Shown here one piece after another: positions 57,298-64,000 of a DNA stretch of 64,000 bases. The stretch's first letter is position 1. The number at the start of each line of letters is the position of its first letter. This DNA is from Rhodococcus sp. B7740 (GTDB lineage Bacteria; Actinomycetota; Actinomycetes; Mycobacteriales; Mycobacteriaceae), in NCBI RefSeq assembly GCF_000954115.1, contig NZ_CP010797.1, forward strand, positions 1,178,001 through 1,242,000, in the 5' to 3' direction. The position numbers and the translations under genes were made by a program. A model generated the notes under the pieces. The model did not search any database, was not told the DNA's origin, and saw nothing but the letters and a program-made list of their open reading frames with translations.

Positions 57298-57503
57298 GGC
57301 GAGCCCCTCGTGATAGTCCCGGTATGGGTAGAACACCCAACCCTAGTAGGACCGGGCCCGGTGCGCTCGGCGAGAAATCGTGTCCGAAATGTGCCGACCG
57401 GGCAGGCGCGTAGTCCTTGACACCCCCATCGTGGTGCGGTTCGCTCAGCGAGAATCGAGTACTCGTTCGACGCACGTCACACTTTGCAATCAAAGGGAAT
57501 CTC
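57298..57503. other. Divergent promoter region of the amidoligase cluster and RDD gene
   Basis: 206 nt with no gene. On the plus strand TTGACA (57417-57422) is followed 17 nt later by a weak TTCGCT. A palindrome CGAGTACTCG lies further on. Promoters for both directions must be here. Confidence 0.35.
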
Positions 57504-58106
57504 GTGAGCGACAATCCATCCGACGGACCGCACTACGGCTCCGATCCGAACCGACCCCAGTACCCCACGAATCCAGCGTCCGGCTACCCGCCACCCGGCA
57601 ACTACCCGCCCCCGGGCAACTATCCACCGCCGCCGGTCGGCGGCAACGCGGCATTCGGCACGGGTTCCCCCCTGCCCGGCGGCGCGCAGCCCGGCAGCCG
57701 CGGATCACGGTTCGCCGCCCGCTTCCTGGACGGGCTCGTTCTCGCGGTCGTCCAGTTCATCCTGTACGTGATTCTCCCGAGCGGGTTCTTCGGAACCGTG
57801 CTGCTGAGCCTCGCGTCCGCACTCCTCGGCTTCGCGTACTTCACGCTGCTCGAGTCCTCGCGTGGCCAGACCCTGGGCAAGCAGCTCCTCGGTCTGCGAA
57901 CCCTCGGCGCATCGGGCGGACTGCCCACCCAGGCCGAAGCGGCCAAGCGCAACGCCTTCCTGCTGCTGAACGTGATACCGCTGCTCGGCACCTTCCTGGT
58001 GATCGTGGCGTACATCGTCATTGCGGTGACCATCAACTCGAGCCCGACCAAGCAGGGCAAGCACGACGAGTTCGCCGGCGGAACCCAGGTCGTCGCCATC
58101 TCGTAA
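57504..58106 (+). CDS. RDD-family membrane protein with Pro/Gly/Tyr-rich N-terminal tail
   Basis: 200 residues from GTG 57504 (AAAGGG 6 nt upstream). Residues 1-70 are disordered with YPPPGNYPPPGNYPP repeats. An RDD domain follows (GSRFAARFLDGLVLAVVQF...) with about three membrane helices and LLESSRGQTLGKQLLGLRTL. RDD proteins may transport small solutes or ions, but no substrate is known. It shares the opening SDNP and the Pro-rich tail with the next gene, probably the same operon (127 nt apart). Confidence 0.85.
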   Translation: MSDNPSDGPHYGSDPNRPQYPTNPASGYPPPGNYPPPGNYPPPPVGGNAAFGTGSPLPGGAQPGSRGSRFAARFLDGLVLAVVQFILYVILPSGFFGTVLLSLASALLGFAYFTLLESSRGQTLGKQLLGLRTLGASGGLPTQAEAAKRNAFLLLNVIPLLGTFLVIVAYIVIAVTINSSPTKQGKHDEFAGGTQVVAIS

Positions 58107-58120
58107 AACCCCATCCACGC

Positions 58121-58158
58121 ACGAGCGGACCTTCGACACACGGCGGAGGCCCGCTCGT
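58121..58158 (+). terminator. Hairpin between the two Pro-rich membrane genes
   Basis: ACGAGCGG/CCGCTCGT, an 8-bp stem around a 22-nt loop. No U-run; weak attenuator at best. Confidence 0.3.
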
Positions 58159-58233
58159 CTGCGTCCGGGTGTTCCACGGCCTCGACGCCCCGAATCACCC
58201 CATTCCTCCCGACCACAGACCAGGAGAACGACG

Positions 58234-59319
58234 TTGAGCGACAATCCGACCGGCGAACCCCGGCCCGGCGAGGGATCCGATCCCGACCGCACCGACACGC
58301 CCAACACTCCCCCGCCGAGCACGGAAAACACCCCGCCGACTCCCGGCGGTCAGTACCCACCCCCGGCCGAAAGCTACCCACCGCAGGGTGGCTACCCGCC
58401 GCAGGGGAACTACCCACCGCAGGGCAGCTACCCACCGCAGGGCGGCTACCCGCCTCCCGGCAACTACCCACCGCAGGGGAACTACCCACCGCAGGGCGGC
58501 TACCCGCCTCCCGGCAACTACCCACCGCAGGGTGGTGCACCCGGCGGCTATCCACCGCCCCCCGGTGCGTACCCGCCGCCGCCCGGCACCTACGGAAACC
58601 AGGGCTACGGGCAGACGCCACTGGGTCCGAATCCCGGACGGCTCGACGTCGGGGCAGCGCTGAGTTACGGGTTCGACAAATTCAAGGCCAACGTCGGCCC
58701 ATGGCTCGGAATCACCGCCATCGTGTGGGCCGTGACGGCTATCGGTCTCGCTGTGGTCTTCGCGTCGACGTTCACCGCAGCGATGGTGGCAGCCGACAGC
58801 GGCGACACGACATTCACGGCCACGACATCCGGGGTGGCCGTCGTCCTGACGGCGATCCTCACGTTCGTGTCGTATTTCGTCAACGCCGCTTACGTTCGAG
58901 GTGCGCTGGACGAGACCGGTGCCCCGCAGAAGCCGTCGTTCGGTAGGTTCTTCCAGCTCACCAACGTCGGCCAGATCGCCGTTCTCGCGCTGATCTGGAC
59001 GATCGTGAGTGTGGTGGTCAGTTTCATCCCGTTCCTCGGAACGGTCGTTCTGATCGTGATCGGCTTCCTCGCCAATTTCGCACTGACGTTCCTGATCGAT
59101 CGCAACCAGACGGCGATCGAATCCATCAGATCGAGTGTCGACCTGACCGTGAAGAACTTCGGTCCCGTGGTGTTGCTCCTGCTGCTGCTGGCCGCGATCA
59201 ACATCGTCGGTGCGCTGCTGTGCGGTCTCGGTCTGCTGTTCACCATCCCGATCTCGGTGATCGCAACCAACTACGCCTACCGCGTACTGACCGGTGGGCC
59301 GCTGTCCCCCGCACGCTGA
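58234..59319 (+). CDS. Proline/glycine-rich multi-pass membrane protein
   Basis: 361 residues from TTG 58234 with CAGGAG upstream. The first about 135 residues are low-complexity, dominated by GGYPPQGNYPPQG-type repeats (about 48-100). A glycerophosphodiester-type or DUF4013-like membrane domain follows with roughly five or six helices (LDVGAALSYGFDKFKANVGPWLGITAIVWAV, then others). Similar to what I recall as Rv2560. Function unknown; the tail resembles scaffolds that organise envelope or division proteins, which is inference only. Confidence 0.85.
   Translation: MSDNPTGEPRPGEGSDPDRTDTPNTPPPSTENTPPTPGGQYPPPAESYPPQGGYPPQGNYPPQGSYPPQGGYPPPGNYPPQGNYPPQGGYPPPGNYPPQGGAPGGYPPPPGAYPPPPGTYGNQGYGQTPLGPNPGRLDVGAALSYGFDKFKANVGPWLGITAIVWAVTAIGLAVVFASTFTAAMVAADSGDTTFTATTSGVAVVLTAILTFVSYFVNAAYVRGALDETGAPQKPSFGRFFQLTNVGQIAVLALIWTIVSVVVSFIPFLGTVVLIVIGFLANFALTFLIDRNQTAIESIRSSVDLTVKNFGPVVLLLLLLAAINIVGALLCGLGLLFTIPISVIATNYAYRVLTGGPLSPAR
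58379..58533 (+). repeat. Tandem coding repeat of the Pro-rich tail
   Basis: About eight 18-bp units (coding for [N/S/G]YPP[Q/P]G) in tandem. A 36-bp block starting GGCGGCTACCCGCCT at 58441 is repeated exactly at 58495, showing recent duplication at a 54-bp period. Confidence 0.85.
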
Positions 59320-59334
59320 CCTGCTCGACAACAG

Positions 59335-59378
59335 ACGACTGTCCCCGTAGCGCACAGCGCTACGGGGACAGTCGTTTT
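59335..59378 (+). terminator. Strong intrinsic terminator
   Basis: A perfect 19-bp stem (59335-59353 with 59357-59375), ACA loop, then TTTT. It lies between the plus-strand Pro-rich gene and the converging aspS gene and could stop both. Confidence 0.88.
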
Positions 59379-59387
59379 CGAAACCTC

Positions 59388-61172
59388 TCAGGCCTCGGCG
59401 GGTTCTTCCTTCTTCTCCGGCTTGAAGTCGACGCCCGATTCCTTGCGCTGCTGCGGGGTGATCGGGGCGGGCGCGTCGGTCAACGGGTCGATGCCGCCAC
59501 CGGACTTGGGGAACGCGATGACCTCGCGGATGGAGTCGACGCCGGCGAGCAGCGCAGTGATGCGGTCCCAGCCGAACGCGATGCCGCCGTGCGGCGGTGC
59601 GCCGTAGGAGAAGGCGTCGAGGAGAAAGCCGAACTTCTCCTGGGCTTCTTCCTTGCCGATACCCATGATCGCGAACACCCGTTCCTGAATGTCCTTGCGG
59701 TGGATACGAATACTGCCGCCGCCGATCTCGTTGCCGTTGCAGACGATGTCGTAGGCGTAGGCCAGGGCGGATCCGGGATCGGTGTCGAACGTATCCATCG
59801 ACTCCGGCTTCGGCGACGTGAAGGCGTGGTGCACGGCAGTCCACGCACCGGATCCGACGGCCACGTCACCACTGGCGGTGGCGTCGGACGTGGGCTCGAA
59901 CAGCGGAGCGTCGACGATCCACACGAATGCCCATGCCTTCGGGTCGATCAGGTCGAGCTTGCGAGCGATCTCGCCGCGCACGGCACCGAGCAATCCACGT
60001 GATGCCTTGATCGGGCCCGCGGAGAAGAAGATCGCATCGCCGTTGTTCGCGCCGACGTGCGCGGCGAGGCCGTCACGCTCGGCGTCGGTGAGATTCTTGG
60101 CAACCGGGCCACCCAAGGTGCCGTCCTCGCCGACGAGCACGTAGGCGAGGCCTTTGTGGCCACGCTGCTTGGCGAATTCCTGCCACCGGTCCAACTGCTT
60201 GCGGGGCTGCGATGCACCACCGGGCATGACGACGGCACCGACGTACGGGGCCTGGAACACTCGGAACGTGGTGTCGGAGAAGAAGTCCGTGCATTCGACC
60301 AGTTCGATGTCGAAGCGGAGATCGGGCTTGTCCGAACCGTATCGACGCATCGCCTCGGCGTAGGTGATTCGTGGAATCGGAGCCGTGAAGTGGTGGCCGA
60401 CGAGCTTCCACAGCGACGCCAGGATCTCCTCCGCCAGGAGGATGACGTCGTCCTGGGTGACGAAGCTCATCTCGACGTCGAGCTGAGTGAACTCCGGTTG
60501 ACGGTCGGCGCGGAAATCCTCGTCTCGGTAGCACCGGGCGATCTGGTAGTAGCGCTCGATACCGCCGACCATCAGCAACTGCTTGAACAGCTGCGGGCTC
60601 TGCGGCAGAGCGTAGAAGCTGCCCGGCTGCAACCTCGCCGGCACCAGGAAGTCGCGGGCGCCCTCGGGAGTGGATCGCGTGAGCGTCGGCGTCTCGACCT
60701 CGACGAACTCGTGGTGCGCGAGTACCGAGCGGGCTGCTGCGTTGACGTGCGAGCGCAGGCGAATGGCGTGGCCCGGTCCCTCGCGACGCAGATCGAGGTA
60801 GCGGTACTTGAGCCGCGCTTCCTCGCCCGGCTGGTCGTCGAGCTGGAACGGCAGCGGCGCGGCCTCGGACAGGACCTCGATCTCGGATGCCTCGACCTCG
60901 ATCGCACCGGTGGGGATCTCGTAGTTCGCGTTGCCCTCCGGACGACCCTCGACCTTGCCGGTCACCTTCACCACGTATTCGGCGCGCAGGCGGTGGGCCT
61001 GCTCGAGTGCGGTGCCCTCACGGAAGACGACCTGGGACACACCGGACGCGTCGCGCAGATCGATGAAGATGACGCCGCCGTGATCGCGTCGGCGGGCCAC
61101 CCATCCCGTCAGCGTCACGGTTCGGTCGACGTGCTCGGGGCGTAATGAGCCGGCGAGGTGGGTGCGCAGCAC
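59388..61172 (-). CDS. aspS: Aspartyl-tRNA synthetase
   Basis: 594 residues from GTG 61172 (GAAAGGACACCC upstream); the longer frame is unsupported. Bacterial type: OB-fold anticodon domain ([23 protein letters not shown]), class II motif 2 ([18 protein letters not shown]), the GAD insertion, and motif 3 [10 protein letters not shown]. It may also charge tRNA-Asn in organisms lacking AsnRS, which cannot be judged here. TAGGAT -10 at 61220-61225. Confidence 0.97.
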   Translation of the reverse strand: MLRTHLAGSLRPEHVDRTVTLTGWVARRRDHGGVIFIDLRDASGVSQVVFREGTALEQAHRLRAEYVVKVTGKVEGRPEGNANYEIPTGAIEVEASEIEVLSEAAPLPFQLDDQPGEEARLKYRYLDLRREGPGHAIRLRSHVNAAARSVLAHHEFVEVETPTLTRSTPEGARDFLVPARLQPGSFYALPQSPQLFKQLLMVGGIERYYQIARCYRDEDFRADRQPEFTQLDVEMSFVTQDDVILLAEEILASLWKLVGHHFTAPIPRITYAEAMRRYGSDKPDLRFDIELVECTDFFSDTTFRVFQAPYVGAVVMPGGASQPRKQLDRWQEFAKQRGHKGLAYVLVGEDGTLGGPVAKNLTDAERDGLAAHVGANNGDAIFFSAGPIKASRGLLGAVRGEIARKLDLIDPKAWAFVWIVDAPLFEPTSDATASGDVAVGSGAWTAVHHAFTSPKPESMDTFDTDPGSALAYAYDIVCNGNEIGGGSIRIHRKDIQERVFAIMGIGKEEAQEKFGFLLDAFSYGAPPHGGIAFGWDRITALLAGVDSIREVIAFPKSGGGIDPLTDAPAPITPQQRKESGVDFKPEKKEEPAEA

Positions 61173-61219
61173 GGGTGTCCTTTCGAGAAAAATCCGCTGA
61201 TCGTGTTGTTCGATCCTCG

Positions 61220-61225
61220 ATCCTA
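61220..61225 (-). promoter_or_regulatory. -10 element of aspS
   Basis: TAGGAT on the minus strand, 47 nt before GTG 61172, with TTCCTT 18 nt further upstream. No T-box consensus is visible in the leader. Confidence 0.45.
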
Positions 61226-61341
61226 CGGAGCACATCGCCGTAGAAGGAAACGAGATCGCAACGCGGCATGCGAAGCTAAGGCCGACAGTGGCGGTATCGG
61301 TTCGCATCACAGATGCGCGCTCGGCGGAGGGGAACTCCAGC

Positions 61342-62259
61342 ATGACGTTCAGAGAAGGCTCGCAAACGACACCAGGCCGAGTCTCCGTCGGTGGCAGCGG
61401 AGGGGGTGGCGGACGCGGCAAGTTGGCGATCGGCGGCGGCGCGGGTGGACTGGTCGTCATCGTCCTTGCCCTGCTGTTCGGCGGCGATCCCGGCGCGATC
61501 CTGAACCAGATCAGCGGCGGCGACAGTTCCGCCGGCCAGAACGACTCCGGGTCGTCCGGAACGCTCGACTGTGACGTCACAGAGGCGAACAGCAACGTCG
61601 ACTGCCGGGTGGATTTCACGGTGGCGAGCCTCGATACCGTATGGGAATCGCAGCTGCAATCGCAGACCGGCGTCGCCTACGTCCAGCCGGCCGTGAGATT
61701 GTTCTCCGGTTCGACCGGCACCGGCTGCGGCAACGCCACCAGCGCCGTCGGGCCGTTCTACTGCCCGGCCGATTCCACCGCCTACTTCGACACGAGCTTC
61801 TTCCAAGTACTCGTCGACCAGTTCGGCTCCAGCGGCGGACCACTCGCACAGGAATACGTGGTGGCGCACGAGATCGGCCACCACATCCAGAATCAGCTGG
61901 GCGATATCGGACGCGCGCAGGCCGATCCCCAAGGACCCGAGTCCGGTGGCGTCAAGGTGGAGTTGCAGGCCGACTGCTACGCGGGAATCTGGGCGCACTA
62001 CGCAGCCGAGACGGTCGACCCGAAAACTGGAGTCCCCTTCCTCGAGCCGCTGACCGCTACCGACATCGACGACGCACTCTCGGCGGCGTCGTCGGTGGGC
62101 GACGACCGCATCCAGCAGGCATCCACCGGCCGCGTCAACCCCGAGGGTTGGACGCACGGTTCTTCTGCGCAGCGTCAGGCATGGTTCACCGCGGGCTACG
62201 AAACCGGACAGGTGGCGGCCTGCGACACGTTCTCGGCACGCGACCTGGACAACCCCTGA
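61342..62259 (+). CDS. YpfJ-type neutral zinc metallopeptidase
   Basis: 305 residues from ATG 61342, preceded by GGAGGGGAACTCC. A Gly-rich basic N terminus, one membrane helix (about 30-48) and an extracellular domain with zinc motif HEIGHHIQ (about 172-179) and a downstream ELQADCYAG segment supplying the third ligand. Several cysteines (CDV, DCR, GCG, YCPAD) suggest disulphides outside the membrane. Substrate unknown; Rv2575-like, from memory. It converges on the radical SAM gene with a 9-nt gap. Confidence 0.92.
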   Translation: MTFREGSQTTPGRVSVGGSGGGGGRGKLAIGGGAGGLVVIVLALLFGGDPGAILNQISGGDSSAGQNDSGSSGTLDCDVTEANSNVDCRVDFTVASLDTVWESQLQSQTGVAYVQPAVRLFSGSTGTGCGNATSAVGPFYCPADSTAYFDTSFFQVLVDQFGSSGGPLAQEYVVAHEIGHHIQNQLGDIGRAQADPQGPESGGVKVELQADCYAGIWAHYAAETVDPKTGVPFLEPLTATDIDDALSAASSVGDDRIQQASTGRVNPEGWTHGSSAQRQAWFTAGYETGQVAACDTFSARDLDNP

Positions 62260-62268
62260 TCATCCAGC

Positions 62269-63297
62269 TCAGAACAGGGTGAGAGCCGGCCCCGAGGTCA
62301 CCGGTGCTCGGGGTTCGGCAGGCTCGTTGGCGGGCAGCGAGCGGGTCTGCTCGGCGGCGAACCCGTAGGTGTCGAGCAGCGGATCGATTCTCGCTTTGAG
62401 CCACTGCTTGTACTCAGGAGTCACATAGGCCCCGTGTCCGTAGAGCTGACGGTACCGACGCACCAACGCGGGGTGTTCCCTCACCAGCCAGCTCATGTAC
62501 CAGTCCTTGGTGCTCGAACGCAGATGCATCGGCAGCGCCGTCACGGTTGTCGCACCTGCCTCTGCCAGGGCGCCGATGAGGCCGTCCAACTGCTTGGCCC
62601 CGTCGGTGAGAAAGGGAATCACCGGTGCCACCAGAACGCCGCAGTCCAGGCCCGCGTCGCGGACCGCACGAACGAGATCCAATCGCGCTCGTGGACTGGG
62701 GGTTCCGGGCTCGAGCTGCTTCTGCAGGTCGGCATCGTGAATGGCCAGGCTGATGCTCACCTGCACCTCCACCTGCTGCGCAGCCAGCGTCAACAGGGGC
62801 AGATCACGCCGCAGCAGTGTGCCCTTGGTGAGAATGGAGAACGGCGTCCCGGATTCGGCCAATGCTCGAATGATCCCCGGCATCAACCGATATCGCCCTT
62901 CCGCGCGCTGATAGGGGTCGGTGTTGGTACCGAGCGCCACCGGCTCCCGTTTCCACGACCGGCGCGCGAGTTCCTTGCGCAGTACCGCAGCAACGTTCGT
63001 CTTCACGACGATCTGCGAGTCGAAGTCGTTGCCGGAGTCCAGATCCAGATATTCGTGCGTCGGGCGGGCGAAGCAGTATCGACATGCGTGCGAGCACCCG
63101 CGCATCGGATTGACGGTCCACGAGAAGGGCACCTGAGATTCGCTCGGCACTTCGTTCAGAGCGCTCTTGCACAACACTTCGTGGAAGGTGATGCCCTCGA
63201 ACTCGGGCGTCTGGACGCTGCGGACCAGTCCCGATCGCTCGAGCCCCGGTAGCGCCCCGTCGTCCGCGGCATCGAGAGTCTGGCCGGCCCATCGCAT
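62269..63297 (-). CDS. Radical SAM protein, Rv2578c/SplB-like
   Basis: 342 residues from ATG 63297 (GTG 63303 also possible). Iron-sulphur motif CSHACRYC (CX3CX2C) in GCSHACRYCFARPTHEYL, then VALGTNTDPYQRAEGRYRLMPGII and SILTKGTLLRRD, as in the Rv2578c branch near spore-photoproduct lyases. Some mycobacterial members carry an intein in this gene; here the motif is uninterrupted. An SOS box lies 8 nt upstream, so it should be induced by DNA damage. Reaction not known. Confidence 0.9.
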   Translation of the reverse strand: MRWAGQTLDAADDGALPGLERSGLVRSVQTPEFEGITFHEVLCKSALNEVPSESQVPFSWTVNPMRGCSHACRYCFARPTHEYLDLDSGNDFDSQIVVKTNVAAVLRKELARRSWKREPVALGTNTDPYQRAEGRYRLMPGIIRALAESGTPFSILTKGTLLRRDLPLLTLAAQQVEVQVSISLAIHDADLQKQLEPGTPSPRARLDLVRAVRDAGLDCGVLVAPVIPFLTDGAKQLDGLIGALAEAGATTVTALPMHLRSSTKDWYMSWLVREHPALVRRYRQLYGHGAYVTPEYKQWLKARIDPLLDTYGFAAEQTRSLPANEPAEPRAPVTSGPALTLF

Positions 63298-63305
63298 GCA
63301 CACAG

Positions 63306-63321
63306 TCGAACATTTGTTCTA
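63306..63321 (-). promoter_or_regulatory. LexA/SOS box
   Basis: TAGAACAAATGTTCGA on the minus strand (TCGAACATTTGTTCTA on the plus) matches the actinobacterial consensus TCGAAC-N4-GTTCGA at all but one position, with a perfect GAAC-N4-GTTC core. Confidence 0.8.
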
Positions 63322-63422
63322 TGTCGTGTCAAGGGCGGCTCTCCCCCGCGGATCCCCGCTCGGGCGTGGTCACCGGAAGGCGATACCGTAGGCCCCCAAC
63401 CGATCCTAGGAGTGCACCACAA

Positions 63423-63893
63423 GTGACCGCCCCGAACACACCGACCCTCGAGCCGATTCTGCGTCTCGGCCTCACCCTCGGACCGGGAATCGACATCGGC
63501 TCGGTGCCGGCCGGTGAGCGGGTGGTCACCACCGTGCTCGGCGGCGCAGCTCCAGGCCCCGACATCGAGGGCACCCTCGCCGCCGGATCGACCGTCGTCA
63601 GCGTGACGCGGCCCGACGGATGCACCGAGTTCAGCACCGACCTCGTCCTGGAGTTGGCAACCGGCGGTTATCTCTCGCTCGACTACCGCGGAGTTCAGTT
63701 CGGGCCGGCCGAGGTCATCGACGCTCTGAACGATCCCGAGCGTGAGGTGGACCCCGCCACGTACTACTTCCGCGGCACCCTGCGCGTGTCGACCGCGGTC
63801 CCGAAGTTCACCTATCTCAACCGTGCGCTCGTCGTCACGTCCGGATCTCGGTCGGCCGAAGCCGTCGTGCTCGACGCATTCCTGGTCACCTGA
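63423..63893 (+). CDS. DUF3237-domain protein
   Basis: 156 residues from GTG 63423, with CTAGGAGTGCACCACAA upstream. A beta-barrel-like sequence typical of DUF3237 (ELATGGYLSLDYRGVQFGPAEVI, YYFRGTLRVSTAVPKFTYLNRALVV). No known function. It points away from the radical SAM gene and shares its intergenic region (126 nt), but the SOS box is closer to the other gene. Converges on the fragment at 63901. Confidence 0.82.
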   Translation: MTAPNTPTLEPILRLGLTLGPGIDIGSVPAGERVVTTVLGGAAPGPDIEGTLAAGSTVVSVTRPDGCTEFSTDLVLELATGGYLSLDYRGVQFGPAEVIDALNDPEREVDPATYYFRGTLRVSTAVPKFTYLNRALVVTSGSRSAEAVVLDAFLVT

Positions 63894-63900
63894 TCCCGGC

Positions 63901-64000
63901 TCAGTCGAGCAGTTGGGCGACCTCCCGGTCGGTCAGAGTCGCCTGCGGAGTTCGTCCCTTGCTACGGACGAGTTCGACGGCGCGGTAGAGCGGCCGTTGG
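63901..64000 (-). CDS. C-terminal fragment of an unidentified protein
   Basis: The frame runs in from the right edge for 32 codons and stops with TGA at 63903-63901 (ending LTDREVAQLLD). Arg/Lys-rich (RPLYRAVELVRSKGR). Too short for a family assignment. It is convergent with the DUF3237 gene, 7 nt apart, and its codon use agrees with neighbours. Confidence 0.55.
   Translation of the reverse strand, partial: QRPLYRAVELVRSKGRTPQATLTDREVAQLLD

Noticed and set aside
58379-58533. CRISPR-like array
   Set aside because: Repeats are contiguous, in frame and encode a Pro-rich tail; no spacers or cas genes.
61173-61341. T-box or other leader in front of aspS
   Set aside because: No TGGNACCGCG-like T-box sequence; a simple -10 explains expression.

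Overview
The window is a dense, high-GC stretch of an actinobacterial chromosome, almost certainly from the order Mycobacteriales and most like Rhodococcus/Rhodococcoides. The evidence is the set of actinobacterial markers (WhiA, the integration host factor MihF, a PriA lacking helicase motifs, a B-4DMT membrane protein, the pyr operon with an extra membrane protein between pyrC and carA). Gene order also matches, from memory, several M. tuberculosis blocks (around Rv1379-Rv1437 and Rv2533c-Rv2578c). I see no tRNA, rRNA, insertion sequence, prophage or CRISPR array, and no gene-free gap longer than 300 bases.

Layout, mostly on the minus strand. 1-4824: central glycolysis (ppc partial, secG, tpiA, pgk, gap), then whiA. 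4815-8916: yvcK-rapZ-uvrC, a tightly overlapping cell-envelope/nucleotide and DNA-repair operon. 8949-13588: riboflavin operon rpe-ribD-ribC-ribBA-ribH plus a PH-domain membrane protein. 13625-16437: a small plus-strand YjbR-like gene, then fmt-rsmB. 16524-20021: PadR regulator, a diguanylate cyclase and a secreted cyclase-family protein. 20101-26202: mihF-gmk-rpoZ-coaBC-metK-priA. 26413-35063: the complete de novo pyrimidine operon pyrR-pyrB-pyrC-(membrane protein)-carA-carB-pyrF. 35203-44682: nusB-efp-pepQ, a divergent 4-TM protein, then alaS-ruvX-mltG-aroE-prepilin peptidase-aroC-aroK-aroB. 47400-50028: RarA/MgsA and a phosphotransferase-like protein. 50184-57297: a three-gene transglutaminase/amidoligase cluster. 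57504-59319: two Pro-rich-tailed membrane proteins. 59388-64000: aspS, a YpfJ-type metalloprotease, a radical SAM protein behind an SOS box, a DUF3237 protein and the 3' end of an unidentified gene.

The most interesting region is 50184-57297, with two transglutaminase-like proteases, a circularly permuted ATP-grasp fused to an alpha-E domain, and a DUF2126 amidoligase. Together they look like a peptide-ligation and cleavage pathway of unknown product. Regulatory signals stand out too: a PyrR-binding hairpin that masks the pyrR ribosome-binding site, an SOS box in front of the radical SAM gene, two perfect DnaA boxes between aroE and the prepilin peptidase, a hairpin covering the fmt ribosome-binding site, and seven genes whose -10 element lies 6-8 nt before the start codon, predicting leaderless mRNAs. 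These calls were made by reading the sequence; no database search or folding program was run.
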